Source: Streptomyces fagopyri (GTDB lineage: Bacteria > Actinomycetota > Actinomycetes > Streptomycetales > Streptomycetaceae). From it: DNA of 64,000 nt. Location of the stretch: positions 1,364,001 through 1,428,000 of the forward strand of contig NZ_CP045643.1 in assembly GCF_009498275.1 (NCBI RefSeq), given 5' to 3'. A program made the position numbers and the translations under genes. The notes below the pieces were generated by a model that searched no databases, was not told where the DNA came from, and saw only the letters and a list, made by a program, of their open reading frames with translations. Below, piece after piece: positions 16,838-26,021 of this stretch (position 1 is its first letter; each line of letters begins with the position of its first letter).

Positions 16838-19800
16838 ATGAGCACCGAGCTGACCATCTCCTTCCGCGCCCCGCACGCCGATCCCGCCTCCGGTGTCGTC
16901 CCGCTGGGCCGCAGGCAGTTCCGCCTCTACACGGGCCCGGGGGGCATAGTGCTGCCCGAGGTCGTCCTGGAGCAGGAGGGCACCGACGGCAGCCGCATGG
17001 TGACCGTGCACCTGCCCGCCCGCATCGAGGTCATCACCCCCAGCGGCGGCCTCGTACCGGCGCAGCTGGCGCAGGCCCTGGCCGACTGCTGGGTTCCGCA
17101 GCAGTACACGTCGATCACCGTGGAGGGGCCGCGCACCCTGTCCCAGGACACCCTGCTGCCGACGGCCCTGGTGCACCCCGCGTCGGCTCCCGCGGCCACC
17201 GCGGGCGACGAGCCGTTGCGGCTGGACGTCCACTGGAGCGTCGACTACGCGTCGGTCGAACACGCGGGAACCGCGCACGGCCGCGTCATGCTGGAGTTCG
17301 CGCCGCCGGGCGAGGAACCCGCGGCGGCACCGCGGCCGGAGGACGACGACGAGTTCCTGACCCTCCGCGACCTCACGGGCAGCACGCACGAGCACGAGTT
17401 CATCGTGGTCGACTTCGGGACGACGGCCTCCACCGCCACCCTGCACGACCCGACGCGGATCAGGGCGCAGCTGGTCGATCCGGCGCAGGCCCGTTCGCTG
17501 ACCGGCCTGCTGACGGACCTGCTCGCGCCGCCCGCCGACGCCCCCGCGGAATGGCGCAAGGAAGTGGACGCGCTGCTCGCCGGGCCGGTCGCGCTGCCGC
17601 GCAGGAACGTCGAGGTGACGGGCACCGAGGCGCTGGCCCGGCTGAGCGACTCCGACGTCGCCGACGCGCTGATGCTGCGTGTCGAGGCCGTCCGTGAGCA
17701 GGCGGGTCCGGAACTTCGGCGCTGGCTCAACCGGCGGCTGCACACCGGGTACGCGGAGGTCATCGGCACTCCGCCACTGAACCGGCACGCGCTCAGGGCC
17801 GTCGAGTACCCGGACGACTCGGGCCGGCTGACCTCCGCCCCGGCCAGCGCGCTGCGCGAGGTGGAGTACGCCGACGGCGCCGTGCCCGAGCACCCCCGCG
17901 ACCGCGGCTTCGCCCTGTGCGGCAACGGACCCGAGGGGCTGCCCGGCGTCAAGGGACTGACCGGCATCAAGAGGGCGGCGCTGCAGCTCACTCCGGAGCC
18001 GGTGGCGGACTCCGACATGTCCGCGGACCATCTCGCCCAGCACATGTACCTGTTGCTGGTCGACGGCGCCGAACAGACCACGTACAACCCGGCTCTGGGG
18101 ACGATCAGCCGGATGGCGACGGTCGTGGTCACCTATCCGACGACGATCCTGCCGGAGGTCAAGGAGAAGCTGGAGAAGCTGGTCCGTACGGCGCTCGGCG
18201 GTCCGCGCGTCGTCATGGACTTCGACGAAGGTCTCGCGGCCGGGCTGTACTTCCTGATGGGCGACCTGACCGACAACCTCAACGCGGGCCTGGAGTCGCT
18301 GCGCGCCCGCTGCCGGCGCGTCGGGGACAAGCCGCCGACCTGGCAGCGGATCATGCTGGTGATCGACATCGGCGGCGGCACGACCGACATCGCGCTGCTG
18401 CGGCTGACCCTCGTCGACCAGACACCGCCGCTCGGCGACGACCAGGAGTTCGTGGCGGGCCGGGACTACCGGCTGGAGCCCGAACTCCTGGGGTCCACGG
18501 GGCACGAACGGCTCGGCGGCGACCTCCTCACGCTCCAGGTCCTCTACTGGATCAAAGCCCGGCTGGTGGACGAACTGAGCGTCCGGGACGCCCCGTTCGG
18601 CGAGGAGCAGGGTGACGGCGAGGGGGTCGGACACGACGTCGCGGGCCGGCGAGGTACCGTGCCGCGGCGCGCGTACGCCGACACGGTGGCCGAGCGTGCG
18701 GCCGACGAGCTGGACACGATCGTCTCCCCCGAGGTCCGCGCCGTCCTGTCGGAGGCGCTGCCCACGGACTGGGCCGGGATCAGCGACCCGGCCGAACGGG
18801 ACGAGCGCAGGACCCGGTTCGAGCTGTTGTGGCGGCTCGCCGAGCTCAAGAAGCGTGAGCTCAGTGCCAGGGGCGCGGGGGACGCCGTGCTGGAGCCTGA
18901 GCGAGTGGCCGACATCCTGAACGCGGGGCCGAACCACCGGCTGGGCACGGTGCAGGGTCAGATCACGCTGGACGGCGGGCAGTTCGCGAAGCTGGTGCAG
19001 CCCGTGCTGCGGCGGGCGGCCTCGCTCGGCGCCGACCTCGTGCGCGGCTCGTTCCGGCGGTCCGACGAGGAGAACGAGGAGCGGCGCGCGAAGGGTCTGC
19101 CGGAGCTGCCGGAGCCGCTGCTCGACCAGGTGGTCCTGTCGGGGCGTACGAGCCGCATGGCCCAGCTGGAGGGCGAGGTCCGGGCGGTGCTGCGGCAGAA
19201 GGGCGCGGACGGCGGCGACGGTCTCGGCTGGCACAAGAACACGGAGTTGTCGGCCGAGGTGAAGTACGCCAAGCAGGTCACCTCGCTCGGCGCGGCCTGG
19301 GCCCACTCGGTGCGCAACGTCGCCGGGCAGGTCGGGCACGGCGACGACGAGGGCGGACGTGCCGGGGCCACCATCCGGCTGAGTGATCTGGACATCAGGC
19401 TCCAGGGGCTGTTCTCCAGTCTGCCGTGCGACTTCGGTCCACGCGGTCACATGGACCGGGTCACCCCGCTGCTGCGGGCGGGCGACGCCTATGTCGAACT
19501 CGACACCTCCGGGCGGCTCGGGGTCCGCACCGGCTGGAACGCGCTCAGCCGCACGCTGTCGATCCACCGCTACCTGGGGTCCGGCGACTCCTTGCAGTGG
19601 GGTGCCTTCGATCTGGCCCTGGCGGCGAGCGCGGAGGGGTTCAAGCCCACGCCGTCGGTGTGGCGGCCGCCCGGCGGCAGCCGGCGCGGGGTGCGCTACC
19701 AGATCGAGATGGACAACCGGCTCGTGCCGTACATCCTGCTCTGCAACGGCCCCGCCCATCTGCTCGTCGACGGTCCCGCGGTCCCGCTGGACGGTGCGGC

Positions 19801-20323
19801 GCCCGGGCTCGCCTTCGACGCCGGACTGCCGGGCTGCTCGGTGCCCGGCCGTATCTGCGTCAACGCGGGCACGGACGACAACGGCGTACGACGCCTGGTG
19901 GAGGTGTTCCCGCCCTCGTCACCCGATCTGACCGGCGAGGCGGTCGTGTCCGCCGACGGTTACCTGCCGGAGTCCTTCCATCCGACCCTCGACCTGCACG
20001 ACCTGCCGGTGCCGGGGCGCGTCGCCCCGATCTCGGTGCCGCCCACCGACGTGAACAGCACGTTCACCTACGAGTTCTTCCTGGACCGCGGCGACGGGGC
20101 GCCGGTCTTCCTCGGCCATCTCCCCGCGGTCCAGGACGGCCGGCACCACGCCACGCTCGACGCGCACGGCCAACTGCGCGTGCACCGAGGCCTGGTGCCC
20201 TACCTGCCCGCCGAGAAGCTGCGTCAGGTGGAGGAGGTCCCCGGCCGGGTGCTGCGCCTGCGCATGGACCCGCCCACCAACAAGCTGAACCACCACTGGG
20301 ATCCCAACAGCGGGAGGCACTGA
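16838..20323 (+). CDS. Hsp70/actin-fold ATPase, 1161 residues (SrfB-like)
   Basis: Three nucleotide-binding motifs of the actin/Hsp70 superfamily are present: phosphate-1 VVDFGTTASTATL at about 189-201, phosphate-2 VIDIGGGTTDIALL at about 507-520, and an adenosine-like VVLSGRTSRMAQL at about 765. An N-terminal region of about 185 residues and a C-terminal region of about 350 residues have no recognisable domain. There is no DnaK-type substrate-binding domain, so it is not an ordinary chaperone. Length and motif spacing resemble SrfB, found next to a GTPase in enterobacterial srfABC. The ATG lies 1 base after the dynamin-like stop, and its own stop overlaps the next start (TGATGA). ATP-driven assembly with the GTPase is a reasonable inference. 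Confidence 0.82.
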   Translation: MSTELTISFRAPHADPASGVVPLGRRQFRLYTGPGGIVLPEVVLEQEGTDGSRMVTVHLPARIEVITPSGGLVPAQLAQALADCWVPQQYTSITVEGPRTLSQDTLLPTALVHPASAPAATAGDEPLRLDVHWSVDYASVEHAGTAHGRVMLEFAPPGEEPAAAPRPEDDDEFLTLRDLTGSTHEHEFIVVDFGTTASTATLHDPTRIRAQLVDPAQARSLTGLLTDLLAPPADAPAEWRKEVDALLAGPVALPRRNVEVTGTEALARLSDSDVADALMLRVEAVREQAGPELRRWLNRRLHTGYAEVIGTPPLNRHALRAVEYPDDSGRLTSAPASALREVEYADGAVPEHPRDRGFALCGNGPEGLPGVKGLTGIKRAALQLTPEPVADSDMSADHLAQHMYLLLVDGAEQTTYNPALGTISRMATVVVTYPTTILPEVKEKLEKLVRTALGGPRVVMDFDEGLAAGLYFLMGDLTDNLNAGLESLRARCRRVGDKPPTWQRIMLVIDIGGGTTDIALLRLTLVDQTPPLGDDQEFVAGRDYRLEPELLGSTGHERLGGDLLTLQVLYWIKARLVDELSVRDAPFGEEQGDGEGVGHDVAGRRGTVPRRAYADTVAERAADELDTIVSPEVRAVLSEALPTDWAGISDPAERDERRTRFELLWRLAELKKRELSARGAGDAVLEPERVADILNAGPNHRLGTVQGQITLDGGQFAKLVQPVLRRAASLGADLVRGSFRRSDEENEERRAKGLPELPEPLLDQVVLSGRTSRMAQLEGEVRAVLRQKGADGGDGLGWHKNTELSAEVKYAKQVTSLGAAWAHSVRNVAGQVGHGDDEGGRAGATIRLSDLDIRLQGLFSSLPCDFGPRGHMDRVTPLLRAGDAYVELDTSGRLGVRTGWNALSRTLSIHRYLGSGDSLQWGAFDLALAASAEGFKPTPSVWRPPGGSRRGVRYQIEMDNRLVPYILLCNGPAHLLVDGPAVPLDGAAPGLAFDAGLPGCSVPGRICVNAGTDDNGVRRLVEVFPPSSPDLTGEAVVSADGYLPESFHPTLDLHDLPVPGRVAPISVPPTDVNSTFTYEFFLDRGDGAPVFLGHLPAVQDGRHHATLDAHGQLRVHRGLVPYLPAEKLRQVEEVPGRVLRLRMDPPTNKLNHHWDPNSGRH

Positions 20324-22110
20324 TGACCGACGCCCACGACCACGGGCCGAGGCACCCGCACGCGCTCCGGCTCGATGCCTTCGCCGAGGCCGCCACCGCC
20401 GTACTGGACTCGCCCTCCCGTTGTGGCGAGGCGCTGTTCGACGCGTTGCACGAGTGCTGGCTGGCTCTCCAGAACGTCCCCGGCCACCTGCCTCCGTACC
20501 GGGACGATCCGCGTGAGGTCGTCGAACGCTTCGAGGACGCGCGTACGCAACTGGGGCGGGCGTTGCGCGAGGTGCCGGCGCTCGCGAGGGCCGCACACGG
20601 TGGGCGTCCGGAGCGAGGCGGCACGCTCGAACCGCACGAGGCAGCGGACCCGTACGGGAGGGACGACAGGGACGAGAACCGGGCCGAGGACGAGGACGAG
20701 GATCGAGACAAGCACGAGGGCGCGGGCGCGGGCGCGGGCGAACGAGTCGACGGGACCGGGCGGGCCACCTCCGTCGAGGGGACCGAAGCGGACGTCGGAC
20801 CGGCCCTGGACCAGGAGGAACGGGTGGCCGACTCGCCGCCCCGCGCGTCCGAGGGGCCCGAAGACGCGAACGCGCCGGAGGCCTCGGAGATCCCGGAGAC
20901 GTCGGAGACGGCGGAGGCATCGGAGGCATCGGAGACTGAGGAAGCACCAGGGACACCGGACGTGCGGGAGCCGCTGGATCCGGCGAGCCTCGCGAAGCCG
21001 TCGGTTTCCTTGCAGCGGCCGGCCCCGACAGAACCGCCCCTCCTCGCAGCTGAGTTGACCGGAGCCCAGCCGGTGTCGGGGTCGGCGCACGGCTCCTCGC
21101 CCGGGTCCCCGGCCGTACCGGCCGACTCACTAGCGGACTTCGCGGCCGTCCTGGAACGGTTGGAGTCGGATCTCCGGCGCGAACAGGTCCGTTACCTCCC
21201 TCAGCCGGCGCCCGCACGCCGGGACGACGGTGACCCGGACGCCGCCGAACGCGTGCGGCTGATCTGGCGGCGCGTCCACATGGCACTGCTGCGGCTGCCC
21301 GGTGACGTGGCCGTGGAGTGGCGTACGACGGCGGCGGCCAAGGCCTCCCTCGCGGGCCTCCCGGTACCGGAGGACGACGTCTCCGACCTCGACGTGATCG
21401 TCCTCGGGCTGCCGGACGGCCTGTGCCCCGCGGAGCGGCTGCCGCTGGACTTCGCCGACCTGCCCGCCGCCGCCGTGGCGGTGGATCCCAAGTTCCTCCT
21501 GCACCTCGGCCTCCCGCCGGCCGAGATCGGCGCCCTTCCGCCCGGCGATCCCCGTCCCGCCTGGGCGGTGCGCGCCGCGCAGGCCGAACGGCTGGCCGCA
21601 CTCGACCCCGAACTGCACATCGCACTCCTTCACGACCACCAGCCGGGCAGCCTCGCTGGGCGGGAGCACCGGGACAAGTACGAACGCAGGCTGGCCTCGC
21701 TGCTGCGCACGGCGGGTCAGGGCCTGGACGAGAAGAGGGCGTGGACGCGGGAGAACCGGCTGGGCGCCGCCCACCACCTGGACATGGTTCTGGGCGGTCT
21801 GGTGCACAAACGCCCGGCCGCTCCCGAGAGTTGGTGGTACCAGTGGCGCACGAGGGTGTCGCGGATCCTGGTCCCGCTCGCCGAGGACGCCAACTATGAG
21901 GTGATCGTCCGGCCGTTGGAGGATCTGCGCCGTGATTTCGCCGCGGAGTACACGATCGCGGAGACCGTGAAGGGAGTCGCCGGCTCCAGCGAACCCGAGG
22001 TGCAGTGGGTGGTGTGGACGGCGTTGCGGCGCAAGAAGGGTTCGAACTACGGGCCCAACAAACACAAGGGCCGGGTCGTCGTACGTCCGGCCGAGCCCAC
22101 CCGGCGGTGA
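20323..22110 (+). CDS. Unknown protein with acidic central linker
   Basis: The 595-residue protein is translationally coupled to the Hsp70-like gene (ATGA overlap, GGGAGG upstream). A helical N-terminal domain (1-95) leads into a long Glu/Asp/Ser/Thr-rich disordered stretch (about 105-230, with repeated EASEIPETSETAEASEA-like units). A folded C-terminal domain (about 265-595) follows and contains DLDVIVLGLPDGL, a WWYQWRTRVSRILVPL segment and a basic end (RRKKGSNYGPNKHKGRVVV). No catalytic motif is evident. By position it would be the SrfA counterpart of the set, but I cannot confirm homology. It probably acts as an adaptor for the ATPase or GTPase; that is inference from operon structure. Confidence 0.7.
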   Translation: MTDAHDHGPRHPHALRLDAFAEAATAVLDSPSRCGEALFDALHECWLALQNVPGHLPPYRDDPREVVERFEDARTQLGRALREVPALARAAHGGRPERGGTLEPHEAADPYGRDDRDENRAEDEDEDRDKHEGAGAGAGERVDGTGRATSVEGTEADVGPALDQEERVADSPPRASEGPEDANAPEASEIPETSETAEASEASETEEAPGTPDVREPLDPASLAKPSVSLQRPAPTEPPLLAAELTGAQPVSGSAHGSSPGSPAVPADSLADFAAVLERLESDLRREQVRYLPQPAPARRDDGDPDAAERVRLIWRRVHMALLRLPGDVAVEWRTTAAAKASLAGLPVPEDDVSDLDVIVLGLPDGLCPAERLPLDFADLPAAAVAVDPKFLLHLGLPPAEIGALPPGDPRPAWAVRAAQAERLAALDPELHIALLHDHQPGSLAGREHRDKYERRLASLLRTAGQGLDEKRAWTRENRLGAAHHLDMVLGGLVHKRPAAPESWWYQWRTRVSRILVPLAEDANYEVIVRPLEDLRRDFAAEYTIAETVKGVAGSSEPEVQWVVWTALRRKKGSNYGPNKHKGRVVVRPAEPTRR

Positions 22111-22113
22111 GCG

Positions 22114-23595
22114 ATGGCCTTTCGGCATGCCGCGCCGCACACGTCCACCGCACGGTCCCCGGCCCCGGGGCCGCCCGGCGGCTCCCTCGACGCCGCGTCG
22201 CTGGGCCGGCTGCTCGGCGCCTGCGCCGCCGGACGCGCGAACGGCCTCTCCCCGCAGTTGGTGGCGGACCTCGCCGCGTCGTGCGCTCCGGCGGGGGACC
22301 CTGCGCGGCGGGACGTTCCGGTCCTCCGCGTGGTCGTGCTGCGCGCGGGTGCCGACGCAGCAGGTCTCGTCCCCCTGCTCACCGGGATCCGGCCGCCCGA
22401 ACCACCCGCCGCCACCGATGTCGTACCGCTTCTCCACGCCCACCATCCAGTCATCGAGCCGGAGTTGAGGATCACGGAGGGGCATCGGCGGAGTCTCGAC
22501 CGGCTGGCCCGGCGGCTCCTGCGGGACAGCGTCACGGCGGGCGCGGCCCGTGCCGCGGGGACGGACCGCTACGGGACGGTCACCTGGCTGCGGATCCGCG
22601 CGGAACAAGGGCGGGACCGGTTCTTCGCGACCCGGTGGACGGGCGAGGACGCCGTCGCACGGGCCTGGCGGCGTATACAGGACGTGACGGCGGCGGGCAC
22701 GCAACCCACCATCCGCGCCGTCGCCTCCACGCCGGACGCGTCGGACACGCCGGACGCGACGGACGCGACGGACGGACCTGACGTACCGGCGACACTCTCG
22801 ACCGCCTTCGCGGGCAGTCCCCTGCCATGGCCACCGGCGGGCGAAGGGGTCCGCGTGACGGTCACGGACGTCCCCGTACCGGCGGAGGGCGCCCTCGCTC
22901 CGTACGCCCGTGAGATCCTGGATTCGGCTCATCTGGTGCTGGCCGCCGCACCACATCGGCAACTCGCGGGCCGGGAACCACTGTCCGCCGGATTCCGGGC
23001 GCTGCTCGCCGGGTCGGTGGGGGGTCCCTGCCGACCGCCTGTGGCCCTGGTGTCCTGCGTGGCGGAACACGGCGGGGCCGACTTCCTCGCCGGGCTGGTC
23101 GGATGGCTGCGCGGCGCCCTGCCGCACACCGTCGGGCCGTTCACCCGCGGCCTGCCCGTCCACGCGGTGTCCCCGCGGCGGGCCGAGGACGCCCTGCGTG
23201 TGCTGCTGCGTCCGGTGGACCGGGCCGCGCCCGTGCGGGCGCGGGCCCTGGAGCTGTGGGCGGCGAGTGGTCTGCCCGTCCTGTGCGCGTCGGTGCTCGC
23301 GCCCGCGCTGCGGGACCCGCGCGCGTCCACGGCCGGGCTCGGCGTCCGTCGTTTCCGGGCGGCGCTGCACGACATCCGGCTCGACGGGTACGACGTTCCG
23401 CCCGGTGCGGCTCGCGCGCCGGCGCCGGCCACCGCCGTACTCGCCCCGGACGTGCCCGCCCGGCAGCTCTGGGACGAGCTGGACCGGTTCGCCGCGATAC
23501 CGCTGGCGCGACGGGCCGCCCGACGGCCGTACCCGGCCGCCGGACCGGACGGCCCACCACACGACGCACCTTCACGGGGAGACATCGGACCATGA
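22114..23595 (+). CDS. Unknown protein, 493 residues
   Basis: I do not recognise this family. The protein is predicted soluble and Ala/Arg/Pro-rich, with an alpha/beta region carrying PVLRVVVLRAGADAAGLVPL near residue 70. A Thr/Asp repeat (DASDTPDATDATDGPD) near residue 210 acts as a linker. A C-terminal half follows with PPVALVSCVAEHGGADFLAGL, which has the look of a nucleotide- or ligand-binding Rossmann-like strand but no clear P-loop. It starts 3 bases after the preceding stop and overlaps the last gene by ATGA. It is therefore an integral member of the operon. Possible roles are regulatory or structural; none can be supported further. Confidence 0.65.
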   Translation: MAFRHAAPHTSTARSPAPGPPGGSLDAASLGRLLGACAAGRANGLSPQLVADLAASCAPAGDPARRDVPVLRVVVLRAGADAAGLVPLLTGIRPPEPPAATDVVPLLHAHHPVIEPELRITEGHRRSLDRLARRLLRDSVTAGAARAAGTDRYGTVTWLRIRAEQGRDRFFATRWTGEDAVARAWRRIQDVTAAGTQPTIRAVASTPDASDTPDATDATDGPDVPATLSTAFAGSPLPWPPAGEGVRVTVTDVPVPAEGALAPYAREILDSAHLVLAAAPHRQLAGREPLSAGFRALLAGSVGGPCRPPVALVSCVAEHGGADFLAGLVGWLRGALPHTVGPFTRGLPVHAVSPRRAEDALRVLLRPVDRAAPVRARALELWAASGLPVLCASVLAPALRDPRASTAGLGVRRFRAALHDIRLDGYDVPPGAARAPAPATAVLAPDVPARQLWDELDRFAAIPLARRAARRPYPAAGPDGPPHDAPSRGDIGP

Positions 23596-24938
23596 CCTCC
23601 ACCACCTGGCTGATCATCCTTCTCGTCCTGTCGCTGACGGGGAACGCCGCGCTCGCCCTCCGGTTTGTCCGGGCGGGCCGCGTCGCGCTGCCGTCGGCGC
23701 CCGTTCCAACCGTGTTGGCCGAGTCATCAGGGCCCGATCCCGAACAGGAGACAGCGCGGGACCGGTTGGCGGACGTGCGACGGGAGGTCACGGCGGCGCA
23801 TGAACTGCTGCGCGGGCGGGACCTCGAACTGTCCCGGGTGCGCGCACTGTTGAAGGAGGCGCAGGAGACGTCCGCGACCGCCGCCATGCAGCCCGCGGGT
23901 CTGCAACAGGAACTGCACGCGGCCCGGCAGCGGTTGCGGGCGCTCGAAGGTGAGGTGCGCGGGCTGGCACGGGAACGGGACGACGCGCGTTCCGACGCGG
24001 ACGGTCTGAAACGACGCCTCGCCGAGGCGGAGGCCGACGGCGGGACGCCGCTCGGTCCGGACGCGCTGTCCCCGGCGATCCCCCGGCGGCTGCCGCTGGG
24101 CCGGGACGCGACGTCGGACAGCAGTGTCGACGGCGCGGACCTCGGACCGCTCGTCGTGCGCGCCGCGTCGGTGCGCGGCGACCGGGCCCGGAGTGAGGGA
24201 GAGCACCGGCGCGAGGCGTTCCTGCTGCGGTTCGTCGAGGAGATGCGGACGCCCACCCTGCTCAGCGCGGTGGCGGCGGGGGTTCCGCACGGGCGCTGGT
24301 CGCAGTCCGCGGCCGACCGCTCCTGCCGCAACCTCGCCGCGCAGGTGGCCCGTTACGGAGACACGCTGGACCATCAGCTCTACCGGCCGGCCGGCTCGGA
24401 CGACGACCTGACCGCGCTGCTGCGGACCGCGCTGCAGGGGGTGGCGCACTCCATGAGGCTGGTGACGCGCGGGGAGGGGCCGGGCGGCGAGCCGGACGAC
24501 GCCGCGATCGGGGTGGCGCTCACCGGGCTGCTTTCGCGTCTGGGCGACAGCCGGCAGCGGGAGCACGTGGCCTTCGGGATCGGTGACGGCGCGCTGCTGG
24601 TGTTGCGCGACGGAGTCTGGACCAATGTGTTCACGCCCGGCGGGACAACGGCCGAGCGCGGGCTGCGGCTGCCCGGCGCCGCCCAGCAGGTGCGCTGCGC
24701 CCGTGTGACCACCCGTCCGGGTGACCTGCTGGCGCTGTGCAGTTCGTCCCTGGCGGAGTTGCTGGTGCGTCCCGAGGCGGGAGACTGGTTCGCCGCCCGT
24801 TGGGCGGGACGCCGGCCTTACCTCACGTCGTTCCTCTCCGAGGTGAACGTGCCGGTGCGGTCCCCCGGGGGCGACCGGACCGTCGTCTGTCTCTGGGACT
24901 TCGGTGACGCCCGGGAGACGCCCCCGGCGGAATCCTGA
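23592..24938 (+). CDS. Membrane-anchored coiled-coil protein with PP2C-like domain
   Basis: The 448-residue protein opens with a membrane helix (TWLIILLVLSLTGNAALAL, about 5-23), then a coiled-coil (about 45-145: RDRLADVRREVTAAHELLRG, LQQELHAARQRLRALEGEVR). From about residue 205 there is a PP2C-like domain: FGIGDGALLVLRDGVW corresponds to the GDSR...DG region, DLLALCSSSL to the strand before the metal site, and GGDRTVVCLWDF to the final DDxT strand. The N-terminal DxHGG metal motif is not evident and several metal-binding Asp residues look replaced, so it may bind rather than dephosphorylate. It is the last gene of the operon and is followed by a strong hairpin. Confidence 0.68.
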   Translation: MTSTTWLIILLVLSLTGNAALALRFVRAGRVALPSAPVPTVLAESSGPDPEQETARDRLADVRREVTAAHELLRGRDLELSRVRALLKEAQETSATAAMQPAGLQQELHAARQRLRALEGEVRGLARERDDARSDADGLKRRLAEAEADGGTPLGPDALSPAIPRRLPLGRDATSDSSVDGADLGPLVVRAASVRGDRARSEGEHRREAFLLRFVEEMRTPTLLSAVAAGVPHGRWSQSAADRSCRNLAAQVARYGDTLDHQLYRPAGSDDDLTALLRTALQGVAHSMRLVTRGEGPGGEPDDAAIGVALTGLLSRLGDSRQREHVAFGIGDGALLVLRDGVWTNVFTPGGTTAERGLRLPGAAQQVRCARVTTRPGDLLALCSSSLAELLVRPEAGDWFAARWAGRRPYLTSFLSEVNVPVRSPGGDRTVVCLWDFGDARETPPAES

Positions 24939-24971
24939 CCCGCACGAGTCCCGCACGATCCCCGCACGAGT

Positions 24972-25011
24972 CCCGCCCGGTGCCGGCCGTACCCCTCCGG
25001 CACCGGGCGGG
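24972..25011. terminator. Bidirectional terminator hairpin
   Basis: A perfect 15-bp stem (24972-24986 with 24997-25011; arm CCCGCCCGGTGCCGG) with a 10-base loop lies between the convergent PP2C-like and PASTA genes. No U-tract follows, as is common in Streptomyces. Confidence 0.85.
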
Positions 25012-25028
25012 GAATCCCGGGGGCCCTC

Positions 25029-25721
25029 TCACTCACAGATGCGGGGCGGAGCCGGCTTCTTGCCGATCGTGATCGCGACCGTGGATCCCAGCGGCCGTGA
25101 GGTGCCCGCGCTGGGGTTCTGGCTCCGCACCACGCCGACGTTGTCGCAGTCCACGGCGGTGCTGACGGAGCCGAGCACGTACCCCGCCGCCGAGATGGCC
25201 TGGCTCGCCTGCGCCTGGGTGTCACCCCGCACGTCCGGGACGACGGTCACTCCGGTCACCGAAGCGGTGACGGAGGCCAGGTGCCGGTTGAATCCGGTGT
25301 CCGAGGACAGGTCGACCACGGTCACGTCCCAGGTGACGCTGCCGGTCGACCCGATGAACACGGACCTCGACCCGCCCCCGACCGGGAAGTCGGTGGTGCT
25401 CGGGTCGAATCCGGGCCCGCTGATCACGAGCGCGTCCTCGGCCCCGCAGGCGATGCCGTCGGCGCCCCACCGCACCACGGCGTTCTGTCCGTAGACCACG
25501 GGTGACGGCTCGACGGAGATCTGGCCCGTCGCGCTCACCGCGCACTGCAGGCCCGGGTCGTCGGCGTACGCGGGTGTCACGGCGAAGGCGGTCGCCAGGA
25601 CGGCGGTCACCGTCAGCAGGACCGCTTGGGGCGAGCGCCTCAGCCATGCGGTGGCGGTCCGCAGCACGGACGCCCGGCCTGTGGGCCGTTCGCGGCCCGG
25701 CAGTGCTGGTTGTGCTTTCAT
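25029..25721 (-). CDS. Secreted PASTA-domain protein
   Basis: The 230-residue protein starts at ATG with GGAGG 9 bases upstream. A basic N-region and a hydrophobic core ([19 protein letters not shown]) give a signal peptide, probably cut after AYA. A beta-rich middle ([20 protein letters not shown], with Cys pairs that may form a disulphide) is followed by one PASTA-type repeat ([20 protein letters not shown], then [20 protein letters not shown]). PASTA domains bind muropeptides or beta-lactams in kinase and penicillin-binding proteins. Here there is no kinase or transpeptidase, so it is a stand-alone extracellular protein of unknown role. The convergent operon end is separated by the hairpin at 24972-25011. 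Confidence 0.85.
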   Translation of the reverse strand: MKAQPALPGRERPTGRASVLRTATAWLRRSPQAVLLTVTAVLATAFAVTPAYADDPGLQCAVSATGQISVEPSPVVYGQNAVVRWGADGIACGAEDALVISGPGFDPSTTDFPVGGGSRSVFIGSTGSVTWDVTVVDLSSDTGFNRHLASVTASVTGVTVVPDVRGDTQAQASQAISAAGYVLGSVSTAVDCDNVGVVRSQNPSAGTSRPLGSTVAITIGKKPAPPRICE

Positions 25722-26021
25722 CTGATCCGCCTCCAGAGTCTTCCGCTGGGTGCCGCTCCCGGCCGCGTGATCACCGCGGTCTCCTGTCGGCCTCGACCGG
25801 TGGACAGCCTTCTGCGGCGGCATCGCCCTGTCGCGTCGCAGTCCGTTGAGCGGACCGGAGCGGCCACGGTCGCCCCGGGGCACGTACTTCGGAACGGCCG
25901 GACGGCGCGACGGCCGCTCGGCGGGCCCCGTCCTGCGTCACCCACCCCGTCCGGGCGCTTCCCGACGCCACCCCCGACCAGCAAGATCGGCATTCCGGGC
26001 CGGAGTACTAGGCTGGCCGCC

